Notes under the pieces: generated by a model
Databases searched by the model: none
The model's input: the letters and a program-made list of their open reading frames with translations, nothing else
What the model was told of the DNA's origin: nothing
In this document: piece after piece, positions 35,555-46,254 of the stretch
Layout of the letters: each line of letters starts with the position of its first letter
How positions within the stretch are numbered: the stretch's first letter is position 1
Source: Ricinus communis
Taxonomy: Eukaryota; Streptophyta; Magnoliopsida; Malpighiales; Euphorbiaceae
Direction: 5' to 3'
Length of the DNA stretch: 64,000 nucleotides
NCBI RefSeq assembly: GCF_019578655.1
Contig: NC_063258.1
Location: 23,626,802-23,690,801 of the forward strand
Position numbers and translations under genes: made by a program

Positions 35555-36670
35555 TTTGAAATTTGTTTAGAATTAGCAACAATATGAAGCTATAAATCTT
35601 TAACTGATTTTTCTCTATTTGTTGGGATTGAAAGTATAACTTTTGTTTATTTTTTATTTTTTAGATTCTCTAATATTTTTATTTATTTGTCACATTCTTA
35701 TACGATTTTTATTATTATATATATGGTCCAATAAAATCTAAAAATTTAATTTTGTAGTTTAAATTTTAATATATCTTGTTAACTTTCAATACATATTTCT
35801 ATATTGTGATTCTTTCCATCCATTTGATAATTCAAATAGTAAGTATAATTGGTTTCATGCTAAAATTTCATTATTTTTTAACCATGCAATTTGATAAATA
35901 AACTATTTTTTATGATTTTTTAACTTATAATTGTCTAGATTTTGAAAATTATTTTAATTTACCGGTAAGAACTAACATTTATTATATATATTTTAGTATA
36001 CGAAACTATTATTTATTAAACATACATTAAAAAAATAATTACATAAATAAATTTATTAAAATGATAAACTACAATAAATTAAAATCTGAAAGAGAAAACT
36101 TTTTTATTTTTTTTATTTTCCTTTCTTTTATTTTTCAATTTGTTTAAGATTAACAAATTTTTAACTTATTTTTCTCTATTTGTTGAAATTAAAGATATAT
36201 TTCTTGTTCATTTTCTATTTTTAGGGTCTCCAATGTTTTTATTTATATGTTATTGTACAATTTTTATTATCATAAGAGTTTCGGTTTAATTCTTACTAAT
36301 GTTACAGTGTAATAAAATTTAAAAATTTAATTTTGTAGTTTATTTCTATATTGTAATTTTTTCATGCACTTTATAATTTAGAAAATAAGAACCGTTGATT
36401 TTATGCTAAAATATAATTATTTTTTATAATAAAATTTGGTCAAGTACTTTTTGGACTTATATTTGGCTGGATTTTTGAACTTATTTTAATCCATTGAAAA
36501 CATTTAATATTTTTATATTGTTTAGTCAAATAAAGCTATTTATTCTAATTTTTAAATACTTATTATTTTATACTTTTTTACAAAACTATTCTTTATCAAA
36601 CATTATGAAAAATAATTATCTAAACATTGAAAAATTCATTATAAAATATAATAATTTTTTAAATAAAAAA
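35555..36670. repeat. Diverged direct duplication of about 0.5 kb
   Basis: 35555-36060 and 36125-36670 share, in the same order, TTTTTCTCTATTTGTTG, TTTTTATTAT, AATTTAATTTTGTAGTTTA, TTTCTATATTGT, ATGCTAAAAT and a closing AACATT.ATGAAAAATAATTA-type block. Identity is roughly two-thirds to three-quarters by eye. Neither copy codes. Confidence 0.55.
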
Positions 36671-37732
36671 CACTGTTAATACAGTTTTTCCAACGTAATA
36701 AGATTAAAAGTCGACATCTACAATTATATAGTAACTTAAAAATATTGTATATATAGCAGCAATAAATTTTAGCTATAAATTCTTAAATATTATTAAGCAA
36801 CTAAAAAAATATATATAAAGTGGCTAAATTTTATTTGAAAAGTTTAAAATATAAAGAATACCATAATACAATTTAAAGTAATCTAATTAAAATTTAATTA
36901 TTCTTTTCATTCTATTATAAGAAATGAATTTTTTAAAGCTATTTTCATTTCATATAATTAAAATTATATAAATTTTAACAATTTTATTAGAAAATCTTAA
37001 GAGACTAAATATAATATAATTTGATTTAAAACTTAATTTCATTATTATTTTGTTTTATATTATTTTATTGTGACAAATAAATATTTTAAAATTATCTTTT
37101 AATTATATAAAATTAAAATTAAAAAAATTAATTACTAATATTTTTATCAATTTAGATTAGATTTATTTTATTAATCCACACATCCTGTGGATTAATTTTT
37201 AGTTCTAATATATAACATTAAAGTGAAATGATAGGATGTTAAAAATTATGTAGATTTTAGAGTGTCATAGTTGCAGTAACTTTTCAATATTTTTATATAT
37301 TTATTTAAAAATATTTATAAATTTTTAGTTACACTTACATAAAATATTTTAATATGTAACTTTTATATATAATTATATACTGAAATATTTTACGTAAATA
37401 TTTAAAAAAAATTATATAAATTAATCTAAAATTTTATAATTTTTATTCAATGAGTCCATAAAAGTATTGAAAAATCGCTATGGCACTCTGGAATTCACCG
37501 TAAAAATTAATCATTTTCTAAAAAGAATTGGACTTTGTTTCTGTTACAGAAAGAAATTGGATTTAAGTGTACATGTTATCTAAATTCTATGAGGTATACT
37601 AAAAATCTAAAGAAAAAAGAATAGAAAGAAATAGACAATTCAATTTCCGAATTTCAGTAGCGGTTATTCTGTTATAGTGCAAGTTGATTCACATATCACG
37701 GTTCCCTAGCTCTTTGCAACACTTTTATCTAT

Positions 37733-37741
37733 CTATATATA
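37733..37741 (+). promoter_or_regulatory. TATA box of the CAF1-like gene
   Basis: CTATATATA, about 390 bases before the ATG, followed by a pyrimidine-rich leader (CAATTCTCTCTTTCTTTAC near 37790). A 5'-UTR intron is possible: an AAGGTGCGG donor lies near 37939 and a TTTCAG acceptor at 38115-38120. Confidence 0.45.
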
Positions 37742-38131
37742 CTCTAAACGCATACCCATTTTCTTGTTTGGTTTCCAAGAAACTTATCGCAATTCTCTCT
37801 TTCTTTACATTTTCTATTTCAAGATTAAAGAAAAGCAGCGAAACCCTTGTCCCTTGACCTGAAGAAAGCCCTAAAGATAATCCCCCCTTTCTCATTCTTG
37901 AAACCTCTTTGATTATTTTTCACATTTCTTCTTTATCAAGGTGCGGTCTTTCCTTCTCTGTCACCATTTTTCTCTGGTCTTTTATACCATCCAGTGTTTT
38001 TATTGAATGGGTTCGGTTTTCATCATGATTTAGCTTTTCCATTGTAGGTCTCTTGGTTTGAAGCTGAGTTCTTTTTTGCCAACGGTTGCTTGGATTCTGT
38101 TATCTCTTTGTCTGTTTCAGTGGAAAAGAAA

Positions 38132-38932
38132 ATGTCGGTTGTCATTCATGATGTATGGGAATATAATCTTGGAGATGAGATTGAAAAGATTAGCCAAATT
38201 GATGTAGGTAAATCTCCTTATGTTGGTCTGCAAACTTGGTACCCTACTGTCTTTAAGCAACCGATAATCAGGAATAAACAGGACAAATACAATGAAATAA
38301 AGGAAAATGTTGAGGTAATGAAGTTAATTCAGTTGGGTCTTTGTTTCTGTGATGAAGAAGGAAATTTGGCTTCTCTTGGAAGGGATAATAATCATGCCGT
38401 TTGGCAATTTAATTTCCGTGAGTTTGACAGGATTTATGATCTACAAGATAGTGTCACTATGAACCTGATGACCCTAAGAGACATTGATTTTGCAAAGAAC
38501 AGGGAAATGGGTATTGATGCCAAGAAGTTCGGTGAGCTGGTAGTGTCTTCAGGAGTTGTCAGGAATGATGATGTTAAATGGGTCACGTTTGATGGTGGAT
38601 ATAATTATGGCCATTTTTTAAAGCTGCTTACTGGCAAGGAACTACCTGAAGAACAAGCAGAATTCTTTAATCTGATGAAGGATTATTTCCCTGTTGCTTA
38701 TGATGTAAAACATATGATAAAGTTGTGTGATGGGCTCAATGTTCATACTAATTGGTTGAGCTCTGTGGCAGAATTAATGGGAGTCAAGAGGCCGGTTGGC
38801 ATGGTTAAACAGTCTGGTTCAGACAGTGTGCTTAGTTGCAGAATATTCAAGATACTGAAACAGAATTACTTTAATGGGCCAGATGCTGAGAATATTAATG
38901 GTTCTTTGTGTGATCTTGGTGTAGAAACCTGA
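38132..38932 (+). CDS. CAF1/POP2-family protein, predicted catalytically dead
   Basis: 266 residues in one exon, the family's normal plant layout. The true start is MSVVIHDVWE at 38132; the frame is open upstream but has no ATG. CAF1 is the DEDD 3'-5' exonuclease of the CCR4-NOT deadenylase complex, which shortens mRNA poly(A) tails. Fold landmarks are present: PYVGLQTWYP (30-38), VWQFNF (90-95), WVTFDGGYNYG (150-160), FPVAYDVKHM (186-195) and KQSGSDSVL (226-234). Catalytic positions are not: against the CNOT7 residues D40, E42, D161, D230 and H225, this protein has Gln34, Trp36, Asn158, Asp231 and Lys226. Four of five are lost, including both of the DxE pair. It should not bind the two metal ions. 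The long open frame suggests it is kept, perhaps as a scaffold or decoy for CCR4-NOT, but that is inference. Confidence 0.9.
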   Translation: MSVVIHDVWEYNLGDEIEKISQIDVGKSPYVGLQTWYPTVFKQPIIRNKQDKYNEIKENVEVMKLIQLGLCFCDEEGNLASLGRDNNHAVWQFNFREFDRIYDLQDSVTMNLMTLRDIDFAKNREMGIDAKKFGELVVSSGVVRNDDVKWVTFDGGYNYGHFLKLLTGKELPEEQAEFFNLMKDYFPVAYDVKHMIKLCDGLNVHTNWLSSVAELMGVKRPVGMVKQSGSDSVLSCRIFKILKQNYFNGPDAENINGSLCDLGVET

Positions 38933-38939
38933 CAGAATT

Positions 38940-39963
38940 CTCATTTGAAAGAAAGATTTGTTATGTTAGTATATACATATATAGAGTACGTAATTGCATG
39001 TGTTCTGCTTTGTTTTCTTTCTTCTCCTTGTCTAGTTTTCTTTTTTCTTTTTGCCTATTTTAGTTCCAAGAAAGTTGTTCTGGAATTGGAGAACAATCCT
39101 TGTAATTTTTATTGGTGCTAGTCCCTGTCTCTGTCCCTCTTCATCCAGGAAATCTGCACTGATGTTCGTGTATTCCTTGGCTTCTGATTTGGTAAACTTC
39201 TGCTGTTTTAAGTTGAAAGACAGAATCAGATTCTTTAAACAAAATTACTGAAACTGTTTTCTTTCTACTAACCAATGCAACAGCAGATATATCTATAAAT
39301 AATCTGCTGAAAGTCTTATAAAAAGAACTCTCCCTCTCTCTGAATATAAAGGAGCGGTTCTTAATTAACTTCTGATAGAATCAGAAAATATTGCTCCCTC
39401 GCTGCCGATGCAATAAAAAGGTTTAAAAAAATAAAAAGAATAAAAAGAGTTATAGTACTTCCATCGCCCATTTTCATATATATATTAAATTTATAGATAA
39501 TTAATTTAATTCTAAATAATAAAATATATATTAATCATATAATATTATTGTAAAAACACTCGAATATGTATCATTGTTTTATTAATTTTAATGGATACAT
39601 TAGGCCTAATTAACTATCAAAATTTAATCCTTCCATATAAATGTATAAAATTTTCACTATCTCTTATACTTATCCTAGAAAATATTTTTTCAGAGAAAGA
39701 TCATTACTTATTTCCCCTGAATTTTGATTTTAATTACACTTCCATCCTATTTATTTGAAAATTAAACAGAGTCATTCTTAAGTTGTAAAAATGTATGCAT
39801 TCTAGTTCTTAATTTAATCATTACTTTGAAATCAAACTCAAATTGTAATTCCTCACAATAAAACAAAATTGTAGTCCCAATTTATCAACTTTATAAGGAC
39901 TAAATAATTGTCATTTTAATAAAGGTTAAGGACTAAAATATTATCTAGAATAAAAATTATTAG

Positions 39964-40017
<54 letters not shown>

Positions 40018-40045
40018 AGATAAAAAGTTTTTGAAATGACTTAAA
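38940..40045. other. 3' flank of the CAF1-like gene and AT-rich spacer
   Basis: 38933-39300 is probably 3' UTR (pyrimidine-rich, non-coding). The rest is AT-rich with a (CA)n(TA)n microsatellite at 39964-40014 directly before the rRNA-like insert. Confidence 0.5.
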
Positions 40046-40540
40046 TATTTTAAAATTAATTAATAATCAACAAAATATTTTGGAGAGTTGAAAATACGCG
40101 TAAATCTAAAAATTTCTGAATATGTTAACTTTTAAAACTGCTACTAAATAAGTAAGCAGGCAAAAGACGATCTAGCGCACCAAAACATCTTAATAACCAG
40201 AGAAAAAGAAAGCAAAAGTGTCGCAGTAGCGACGAGCGAAATGGAGCATCCTAAATTGTGAAAACAGGGTTGTGAAAGAGTAATACAAGTGTCATGTTGC
40301 TAGGCGAAGCGGTGGAGTGCTATACCTAAATAGCGAGAGTCCAGTAATTGAAAGCATCACTAGCTTACGCTCTTATCCTAGTAGTATAGGGTACATAGAA
40401 TTCTATGTAAATTAGCAAGAACCATCTTGCAAAGCTAAATACTTATGGTTACCGGTAGCGAAATAGTAATATGAGGAAATGGTAAAAAGAATCCCGTTGA
40501 GGAGTGAAATAGAATATGAGGCCGTAAGCCACCATAAAAT
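40046..40540 (+). pseudogene. Nuclear copy of plastid 23S rRNA, 5' part (NUPT)
   Basis: The sequence follows the 5' third of plastid 23S rRNA from about its 60th base. Recognisable blocks in order: GAGTTGAAAATA, AGCAGGCAA, AAACATCTTA, AGCCTAAA-type, GTTGCTAGGCGAAGCGGTGG, GCGAGAGTCCAGTA, GAAAGCATCACTAGCTTA, CTTGCAAAGCTAAATACT and GAGTGAAATAGAA. Nearly all differences from the plastid sequence, as I remember it, are G to A or C to T. This is the pattern of an old organellar insert decaying by cytosine deamination. It cannot make a working rRNA. The left border is fuzzy, just after a TA microsatellite. Confidence 0.9.
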
Positions 40541-41100
40541 TCATCTCTTTTTATAATTTTTATTGAGAAAATAATATTTTTATTTTTATTTAATTATATA
40601 TTGCACATCACCGCTTAAACTAGTATATATAATTTGACAAAAAGAATAACATGTATTAAAAATAAAAAATGAAGTGTGATTTTCATTCAGTTCTTTATTT
40701 CAAAAGGATGAAAATATAATTATTTTTAAAACATAGGAGGAAAATAATAATTTGCTTATTTTCTTATTAACTAAATAAAAGGATTAGAATGCTAATTCTG
40801 GAAAAGCATCAAATTACGGTAAATTGTAGGGATGTCATAGTAATTACATAAAACGCTTATTTCTGCGTGCTGCTCATTGCTGGTGCGAGTCAAGACGGCA
40901 AATTAAAGCAGAGAGAGGGAGATCGTAAGCAAGTAAAAGTTGATTTTCAATCTGTGGGCTGAACTGGGTACGTTTTGAATTGCGATTCTTTGTTCTGAAA
41001 CAGTTAATACTTTAGATTTGCGGCAATTTCTTGATGGCAGTTCCTCAATTTTTGCAGGACCACCTCAGCCATTCTCTCCCTTTCATTTTCTCACTAAAAG
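40541..41100. other. Spacer and 5' leader of the ubiquitin-like gene
   Basis: AT-rich to about 40850, then a less AT-rich stretch (40860-40980) that looks like a first 5'-UTR exon. A TTTTTGCAG acceptor near 41059 leads into CTCTCCCTTTC before the ATG at 41101. Confidence 0.45.
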
Positions 41101-43164
41101 ATGGCGACTGAACCTGTAATACCCTTTGACTGTTTCTTTTCATTTCGATGTTCTTAATGCATTTTCAATTTTCTTCTTTCTTTTTTGTTATTGTATTATT
41201 AATTTTAGATTTTGGTGTTGATTTGTGATTAGCCACAAAGTAAACCAGGTTGATGAGCTTATGAGCATAATGATATGCAAATTCTAGATCAAAATTTGTG
41301 TTTTTATATGGCATGTTGGACTATTTGAACATTGGGCTGTTTATCACATACTGTGCCTACTGTTGAGCTCAATTCTGAACTCTATTTGTTTGCTGTTACT
41401 TCCTGTCTAACTTCTCTACCAATGTTTGGTCGATATCCAATGCTTGCTGAAGGTTAAATTAACTGAATTAGAAAACTTGTTATGTATGTTATCCTTTTAT
41501 TTTGAAGCCACCCATTAAATTTTTCTGTTCTTTCTTTTTTCTTTTGGTCTTTCTACTCTCGGAGTGATTAATATAGTACTTTTTGTATAGGCTATGTATA
41601 TCCGGGTTAAGCGTAACAAGACAACTTACTTTATCCAATGCGGTCCAGCTGAGAAAATTCTGGATGTTAAGCAGAAATTGCATGTCCTGATTGACAAGCC
41701 AGTTAGTGATCAGCGACTGACCTTAATGCCGAATGGGGAAGTGTTGGAGGATTCGAAGTCATTGGCAGACCATAATGTACAATTGCTAGTAATCACATTT
41801 ATTTTGTATTGGTTAGAAAGAAAAAAAAACGAAAATATTCATCTGTATATATGCATTATTGGAAAAATGCCTATTCTAGTTGCATTTGAGAAATTCTTTA
41901 AACTCCTTTTCACATTTCCAATGAATTTACCATTTCTTTTCAGGTTGAAAATGATGCTGTTGTTGCATTAACCTTGAGAAAAGGTTGGCTCCCTTATCCT
42001 TGCCTTTCAGTATATATGTTTGTTTCATGCATGTTCCTAACATTGTAGTTGGCTTTTATGTGTGCCACGATTTTCTAATGCGTTTTATGAGTCAATTGAT
42101 ATGACTGAGAAATAAAGGAGCATGAGTTGGTATTAGTAATACCCCCATGAGCTGTTCTGAGCATGTCTTAAGGTTTAGATAAGATATAAATGTTAAGAAT
42201 AATTTACATTATTCTTTGGTATTGTAGAAGCTGTTTATACAGACTGCTTCATGAATTTTAACAATGTGTGTTCTTTTTCTGTTCTTTTTATATTAATCTG
42301 GTGATGCTATGAATTTTGGTCAAACCAGCAGTTTAACTTTTTTTGTCTGCCTCATCTCATTTGCACTTTATCTTTTTGTAACTGGTAGCCTGTTAGGAAC
42401 TTGAATCCATTGAATTTCTTAGAATTAGAAACGAGAGTCTTCCTGAATGTTTTTGCATGATTTGTTGATATGTATTTTGTTTGGGATAACGTTTTAGGAT
42501 TTTGTAATTGGTTTCCACGAACTGCAATGCTCTCTCCCATTCTCCACCCCCTCTTGCGCTCGAACAATTTTTGGTTTTTATTGTTTTACTTTTCAGTTTG
42601 CTTTTTTAATGATTCAGCATGTCAATGATATATTAGACCTCTTTACGATTGAGCCTTTATCTTGTTCCACTTACACTAGTTCCTCTCTAGTAAAAGTAGT
42701 AATTCTTATCTGTATGATAATAATAGCCAGTATTTCTTAATTTTCACATATGAATAAGCAGTTCTTTTCTGAGTGCAATAGGAGATGCTGTGGTAAGAAG
42801 TTGTTCCAAATTTGTCTTTGTGACAGTGAATGGTTCTGATTTAGTTGCATTTATTATTTGCTTCAGTAGAAGATTATGAAAAGGCAAACCTGATTAAAAT
42901 GCATGCTCTTTCCGTTCTGACCTTTTTGTGTGATTCAGAATCAAGGTGCCCATTTGATTGATATATCTTGAACCTTCTTTGGTATGAATGGGTTAAAGCT
43001 TTTTATTAAATAGAAATCTGAAAACTAAAGTGGTTGAATATTTTTTGTGTCCCCACTAATGACATTCGGTTTCAATTCCAGATGATAATGAGTTCGAGGA
43101 TATCAATATTGTCCGGCCAAATGATTTCTACCAGAATCGTGATGCAGATGGGGGCAATTGGTGA
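41101..43164 (+). CDS. Small ubiquitin-like protein, elongin-B type
   Basis: Four exons (41101-41115, 41591-41776, 41944-41983, 43082-43164) join in frame to 107 residues starting MATEPAMYIRVKRNKTTYF. The fold is a ubiquitin-like beta-grasp: IRVKRNKTTYFIQC (strand 1-2), ILDVKQKLHVLI (helix), DQRLTLMPNGEVLED (strands 3-4) and VVALTLR (strand 5). There is no C-terminal diglycine; it ends RDADGGNW, so it cannot be conjugated as ubiquitin is. It resembles elongin B, which pairs with elongin C in cullin-RING ligases and transcription elongation, and matches an Arabidopsis protein I recall as At5g57860. The first exon carries only five codons; an inner ATG at 41594 is a possible alternative start. 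Function is by similarity only. Confidence 0.87.
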
Positions 43165-45088
43165 GCCATGAAAATGCTTAGCTGCAGCATGATAGTTTTA
43201 GGTACAGCTATATACACATGCTATAGTCATATGAGGTGTGAACTATTGGATTTTTTGCTATCACAAAAACATGTTCAGTTATAATATCTAGTAGAGTTTC
43301 TCTTGTAAGCTGAAATTATCAAGCCCAGTAGGCCAAGCTACTACCTTTTCGTCAAAAGAAAAAAAAAACGATATGGGAAATTTGAGGTGCTTACACTAGG
43401 ATGCATAGTGAGTTACATGGTTGATGAGCATGTTATATGACTAGCTTTCATATTATCTGATGGTTCTCTCTTGAACATAATATCAAAGAGAGCCATGAAT
43501 TGGGTCCGAGAATGATGTGAATACAGGCAATAACTACTTAATACTTGAAGCTATCATCAACTATACTTCAGTTTGTTGCTCTGGATGGGTGTGTCATGTG
43601 GCTGTGTTGTGCTTGTGATTATCTTATTGATGGTTCTGAGTTAAAAGCACGCCAGTTTGATGCTACTTACCAACAAATCTTATATACCAAGTGGATGGCG
43701 ATTGTTTTTTTTTTTTTTTCTTTTTGGTGAAATAGAAATGAGAACTAGCAGTAAGAGGGGCTCTAAGGCCAAAAAAAAAGTACAAAAGAGATACAACATG
43801 GACTTATCAATCAAACAGAGGGATATTTTCAAAAATATTCTAAAATCAACAAAAAAAATATTATTTTTATTGTGTAAATTTTTTTTCTAAAATTATATTT
43901 TTCTAATTCCTTTTCAAATTTAAGGCACCCTTGTTTGTTTTTTGGTTGTTCTTGAGTTGCCTAGGAAACCACAATATTGAATCATGAACGAAGAAAGACA
44001 TGAGAGAAAAGCATATTGGCTAGTGATTATGAGGTTCTAATTCTTGACTGGTGGGAAGCTATTGATTTAGAAAGTCAAAAAAGTATCAAGGATTATGTAA
44101 AAAAAAAATACAAAAATATCTTCTTGTGTTGAGGGAATTGCATGTGTAGAGATTTAAAAAATAATTGATTAGGAAGATTACAAGTCCGAGATATCAAACT
44201 CTTTTGTGATGCGGTCACTATTACACGCCACTGCTGTTTTCCGTAGGAGTTCAGGCCGTGTATCAGTCCCAGTGTGGCTGATTGTGCAATGTCTTAATGA
44301 AATGCCTAGTGGCATGATCAAAACCGATGATCGTAAGCTATGTCCTCCATCAAGATTAGCCCTAATCAATAAGTTGGAACAACTTCATTGGCTTATCTTA
44401 TTATTATCAAAGAGAAAGGGCTTAAGATTTTATTAAAATTATTTGTTTGGAAATTTCCCGACAAGCTAATCATAGGTTCTTCTCCCTATTGGAATAACAG
44501 GGTGATCAACATTTTTTCGAGTATTTCTTGAATAAATTTTTTTCTATGGAAAAATAGAACATTTTGAAGTCTTCTACACCTATGTTGAGCTCTAAAACAT
44601 GGGCTTACTGCCCAGAATAACCACGGCCTACAGCCGTACAAAGATCAAGGGGAACAATCACCATAATAGCCAATTGCAAAATCGAAAGTGTATACCTCTG
44701 AACCTTGATTTGAGCTTGCAAAAGTAAGAAAGTATCGCATTGATGACAAAGAAACAAATAAAATATCGCATTAACTAACTAGGAATGTTTTGCATCAATA
44801 AGAGGAAAAAGAACAAGGATATTTAAATTGCAAAAATTAATGATGTTCATCACATTGTACTGAACAACAAAAAACAAAAAACAAAAAAGAAATAGTTCTT
44901 ATAACTAATTTGTAGATTATAAAAGTTTTTTAGTTGATTACTAATTAATATAAATAAAACCACACAATTATTCATTCGTCCATGATACAAGTAGAACCCA
45001 AACTAATATCTCCACAACCATGACTTTGCTTTCTGGTTTCTATGTTCACCCATCAAATCGGTGAATAGCCTTCCCATAGTTGGTCCAA
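43165..45088. other. Spacer with an rRNA-like fragment
   Basis: 43165-43330 is probably 3' UTR of the ubiquitin-like gene. After that there is no gene, only A/T runs (T-run near 43708-43723) and the 16S-like fragment at 44222-44370 on the minus strand. Confidence 0.5.
44222..44370 (-). pseudogene. Organellar-type small-subunit rRNA fragment
   Basis: On the minus strand the core reads CAGCCACACTGGGACTGA, then ACACGGCCTGAACTCCTACGG and CAGCAGTGG. This is the near-universal 16S stretch 'CAGCCACACTGGGACTGAGACACGGCCC.GACTCCTACGGGAGGCAGCAGTGG' with a few changes. Upstream it also fits weakly (GATTAG then CATAGCTTAC), as in plastid 16S. I cannot tell plastid from mitochondrial origin. It lies 3.7 kb from the 23S fragment but on the opposite strand. 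Confidence 0.65.
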
Positions 45089-46234
45089 TTATCGGGCCCA
45101 TGCGGAGGCCACTATGCTGATTTTGGTGCCATTACCGTCTCTTGGCTGCTTCCTCTGCTGCTGCTGCTGCTTTTTGTGCTTGATATTATTGTACTCAAGT
45201 GATGGTTCATATTTAGGCAACATCCTGGGGTTGCAAGGCAAAGGGTCAGTCCAAAAATACTTCGCATTAAGTGCATCCCTAGCAGATATTCTCTTTGACG
45301 GATCAAACATCAGCATTCTCTCTAACAAACCTATAGCATATCTATCAGCACCCCTGAAGACGTCCCTAATCCGCCTCCTCGCAGGGCCATTCGGCCTGAA
45401 TTTGTCATACAGAGGAAGCTCGGAAGCACCAGGCCAATCATCCTGATCAGGAGCTCCACAGAGCTCGATTATTTTCTTCAACTGATCAGCCTCGCTTGTT
45501 CCACATAGTACTGCACGTCCTATCAAGAGCTCAGCAAAAACACAGCCAACAGACCACATATCCACACCAGTATCGTAGCTTGTCGCTCCGAGCAGTAACT
45601 CTGGCGGTCTATACCACAACGTGACAACTTTATTAGTGAGACGTGGACTGAGGTGGTCGCGGTCACAATTCTTGAAAACGAACCAGCGAGCTAGTCCAAA
45701 GTCTGCTATCTTCAAATCGCCCTCATGATTAATCAAGACATTAGCACACTTGATGTCTCTGTGAATCACATTATTTGCATGGCAATAACTGAGCCCTGAA
45801 AGCAGCTGCCTCATGTAGCACTTGATCTGGGTTGCAGTAAATTGAGTAGCAAATTTCAAGTTATTATTATAGCGATGAGAAAGGCTTGCAAGATCGTGCT
45901 CCATGTACTCGAAAACCAAGTAGGTGTTGCCCTTGTAGTTCTTATAATCTGTTACGATTTCCTTGAGCCCCAGAACGTTATCATGGTGAAGATTGGTCAG
46001 AATCTTGATTTCTCTAATGGCTGTTATAGGAAAACCTTCTTTTTCTTCATGGTCTGTTATTAGCAGCTTCTTGACTGCTACTGTTTTTCCTGTTCCGATT
46101 TCTCTTGCCTTGAATACTTGGCCATAGCTTCCTTCCCCGAGTATGTCTAGTCTTCGGTAGGAGTCTATGCCGCGGCACCACCATTGCTGCGGGGGCTCTT
46201 GGATGTTGAGTTGGCCTAGGGCTGCTATTACCAT
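45089..46234 (-). CDS. Intronless CDKC (CDK9)-type cyclin-dependent kinase
   Basis: 381 residues from one exon. The start is the ATG at 46234 (MVIAALGQLNIQEPP); the frame is open a little further but without ATG. Key features: GEGSYG (33-38), Lys55, the cyclin-binding helix PITAIRE (69-75), HRDIKCAN (158-165), DFG (178-180) and T-loop Thr200 in LTNKVVTLWYRPPE. PITAIRE plus the LTNKVVTLWYRPPELLLG loop identifies the CDKC/CDK9 class, the P-TEFb kinase that with cyclin T phosphorylates the RNA polymerase II tail. All catalytic and regulatory residues are present. Relatives have multiple introns and a longer, Pro/Gly-rich tail; here there are no introns and only a short Q/K-rich tail ending VASAWAR. 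A retrocopy that lost the tail is the simplest reading. Pyrimidine-rich sequence upstream at 46450-46490 may be leader. Confidence 0.9.
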   Translation of the reverse strand: MVIAALGQLNIQEPPQQWWCRGIDSYRRLDILGEGSYGQVFKAREIGTGKTVAVKKLLITDHEEKEGFPITAIREIKILTNLHHDNVLGLKEIVTDYKNYKGNTYLVFEYMEHDLASLSHRYNNNLKFATQFTATQIKCYMRQLLSGLSYCHANNVIHRDIKCANVLINHEGDLKIADFGLARWFVFKNCDRDHLSPRLTNKVVTLWYRPPELLLGATSYDTGVDMWSVGCVFAELLIGRAVLCGTSEADQLKKIIELCGAPDQDDWPGASELPLYDKFRPNGPARRRIRDVFRGADRYAIGLLERMLMFDPSKRISARDALNAKYFWTDPLPCNPRMLPKYEPSLEYNNIKHKKQQQQQRKQPRDGNGTKISIVASAWAR

Positions 46235-46254
46235 GTCTGCTCCTTCCAATTTAT

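Larger units (their letters stand above)
33130..37700. other. Long AT-rich intergenic region with nested repeats
   Basis: 4.6 kb with no gene that I can support. It includes a copy of a dispersed repeat (33650-33920), a (TA)n run of about 53 bases (34779-34831), related repeats around that run, and a diverged direct duplication at 35555-36670. Short open frames here are chance runs in AT-rich DNA. Confidence 0.6.

Noticed and set aside
38090..38131. N-terminal extension of the CAF1-like protein
   Set aside because: The frame is open but starts at TTG; the first ATG is 38132, which gives the family's usual MSVV-type start.
44178..44369. Minus-strand frame of 63 codons that looks protein-like
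   Set aside because: The DNA matches the conserved 16S-type rRNA core; the frame is a by-product of that sequence.
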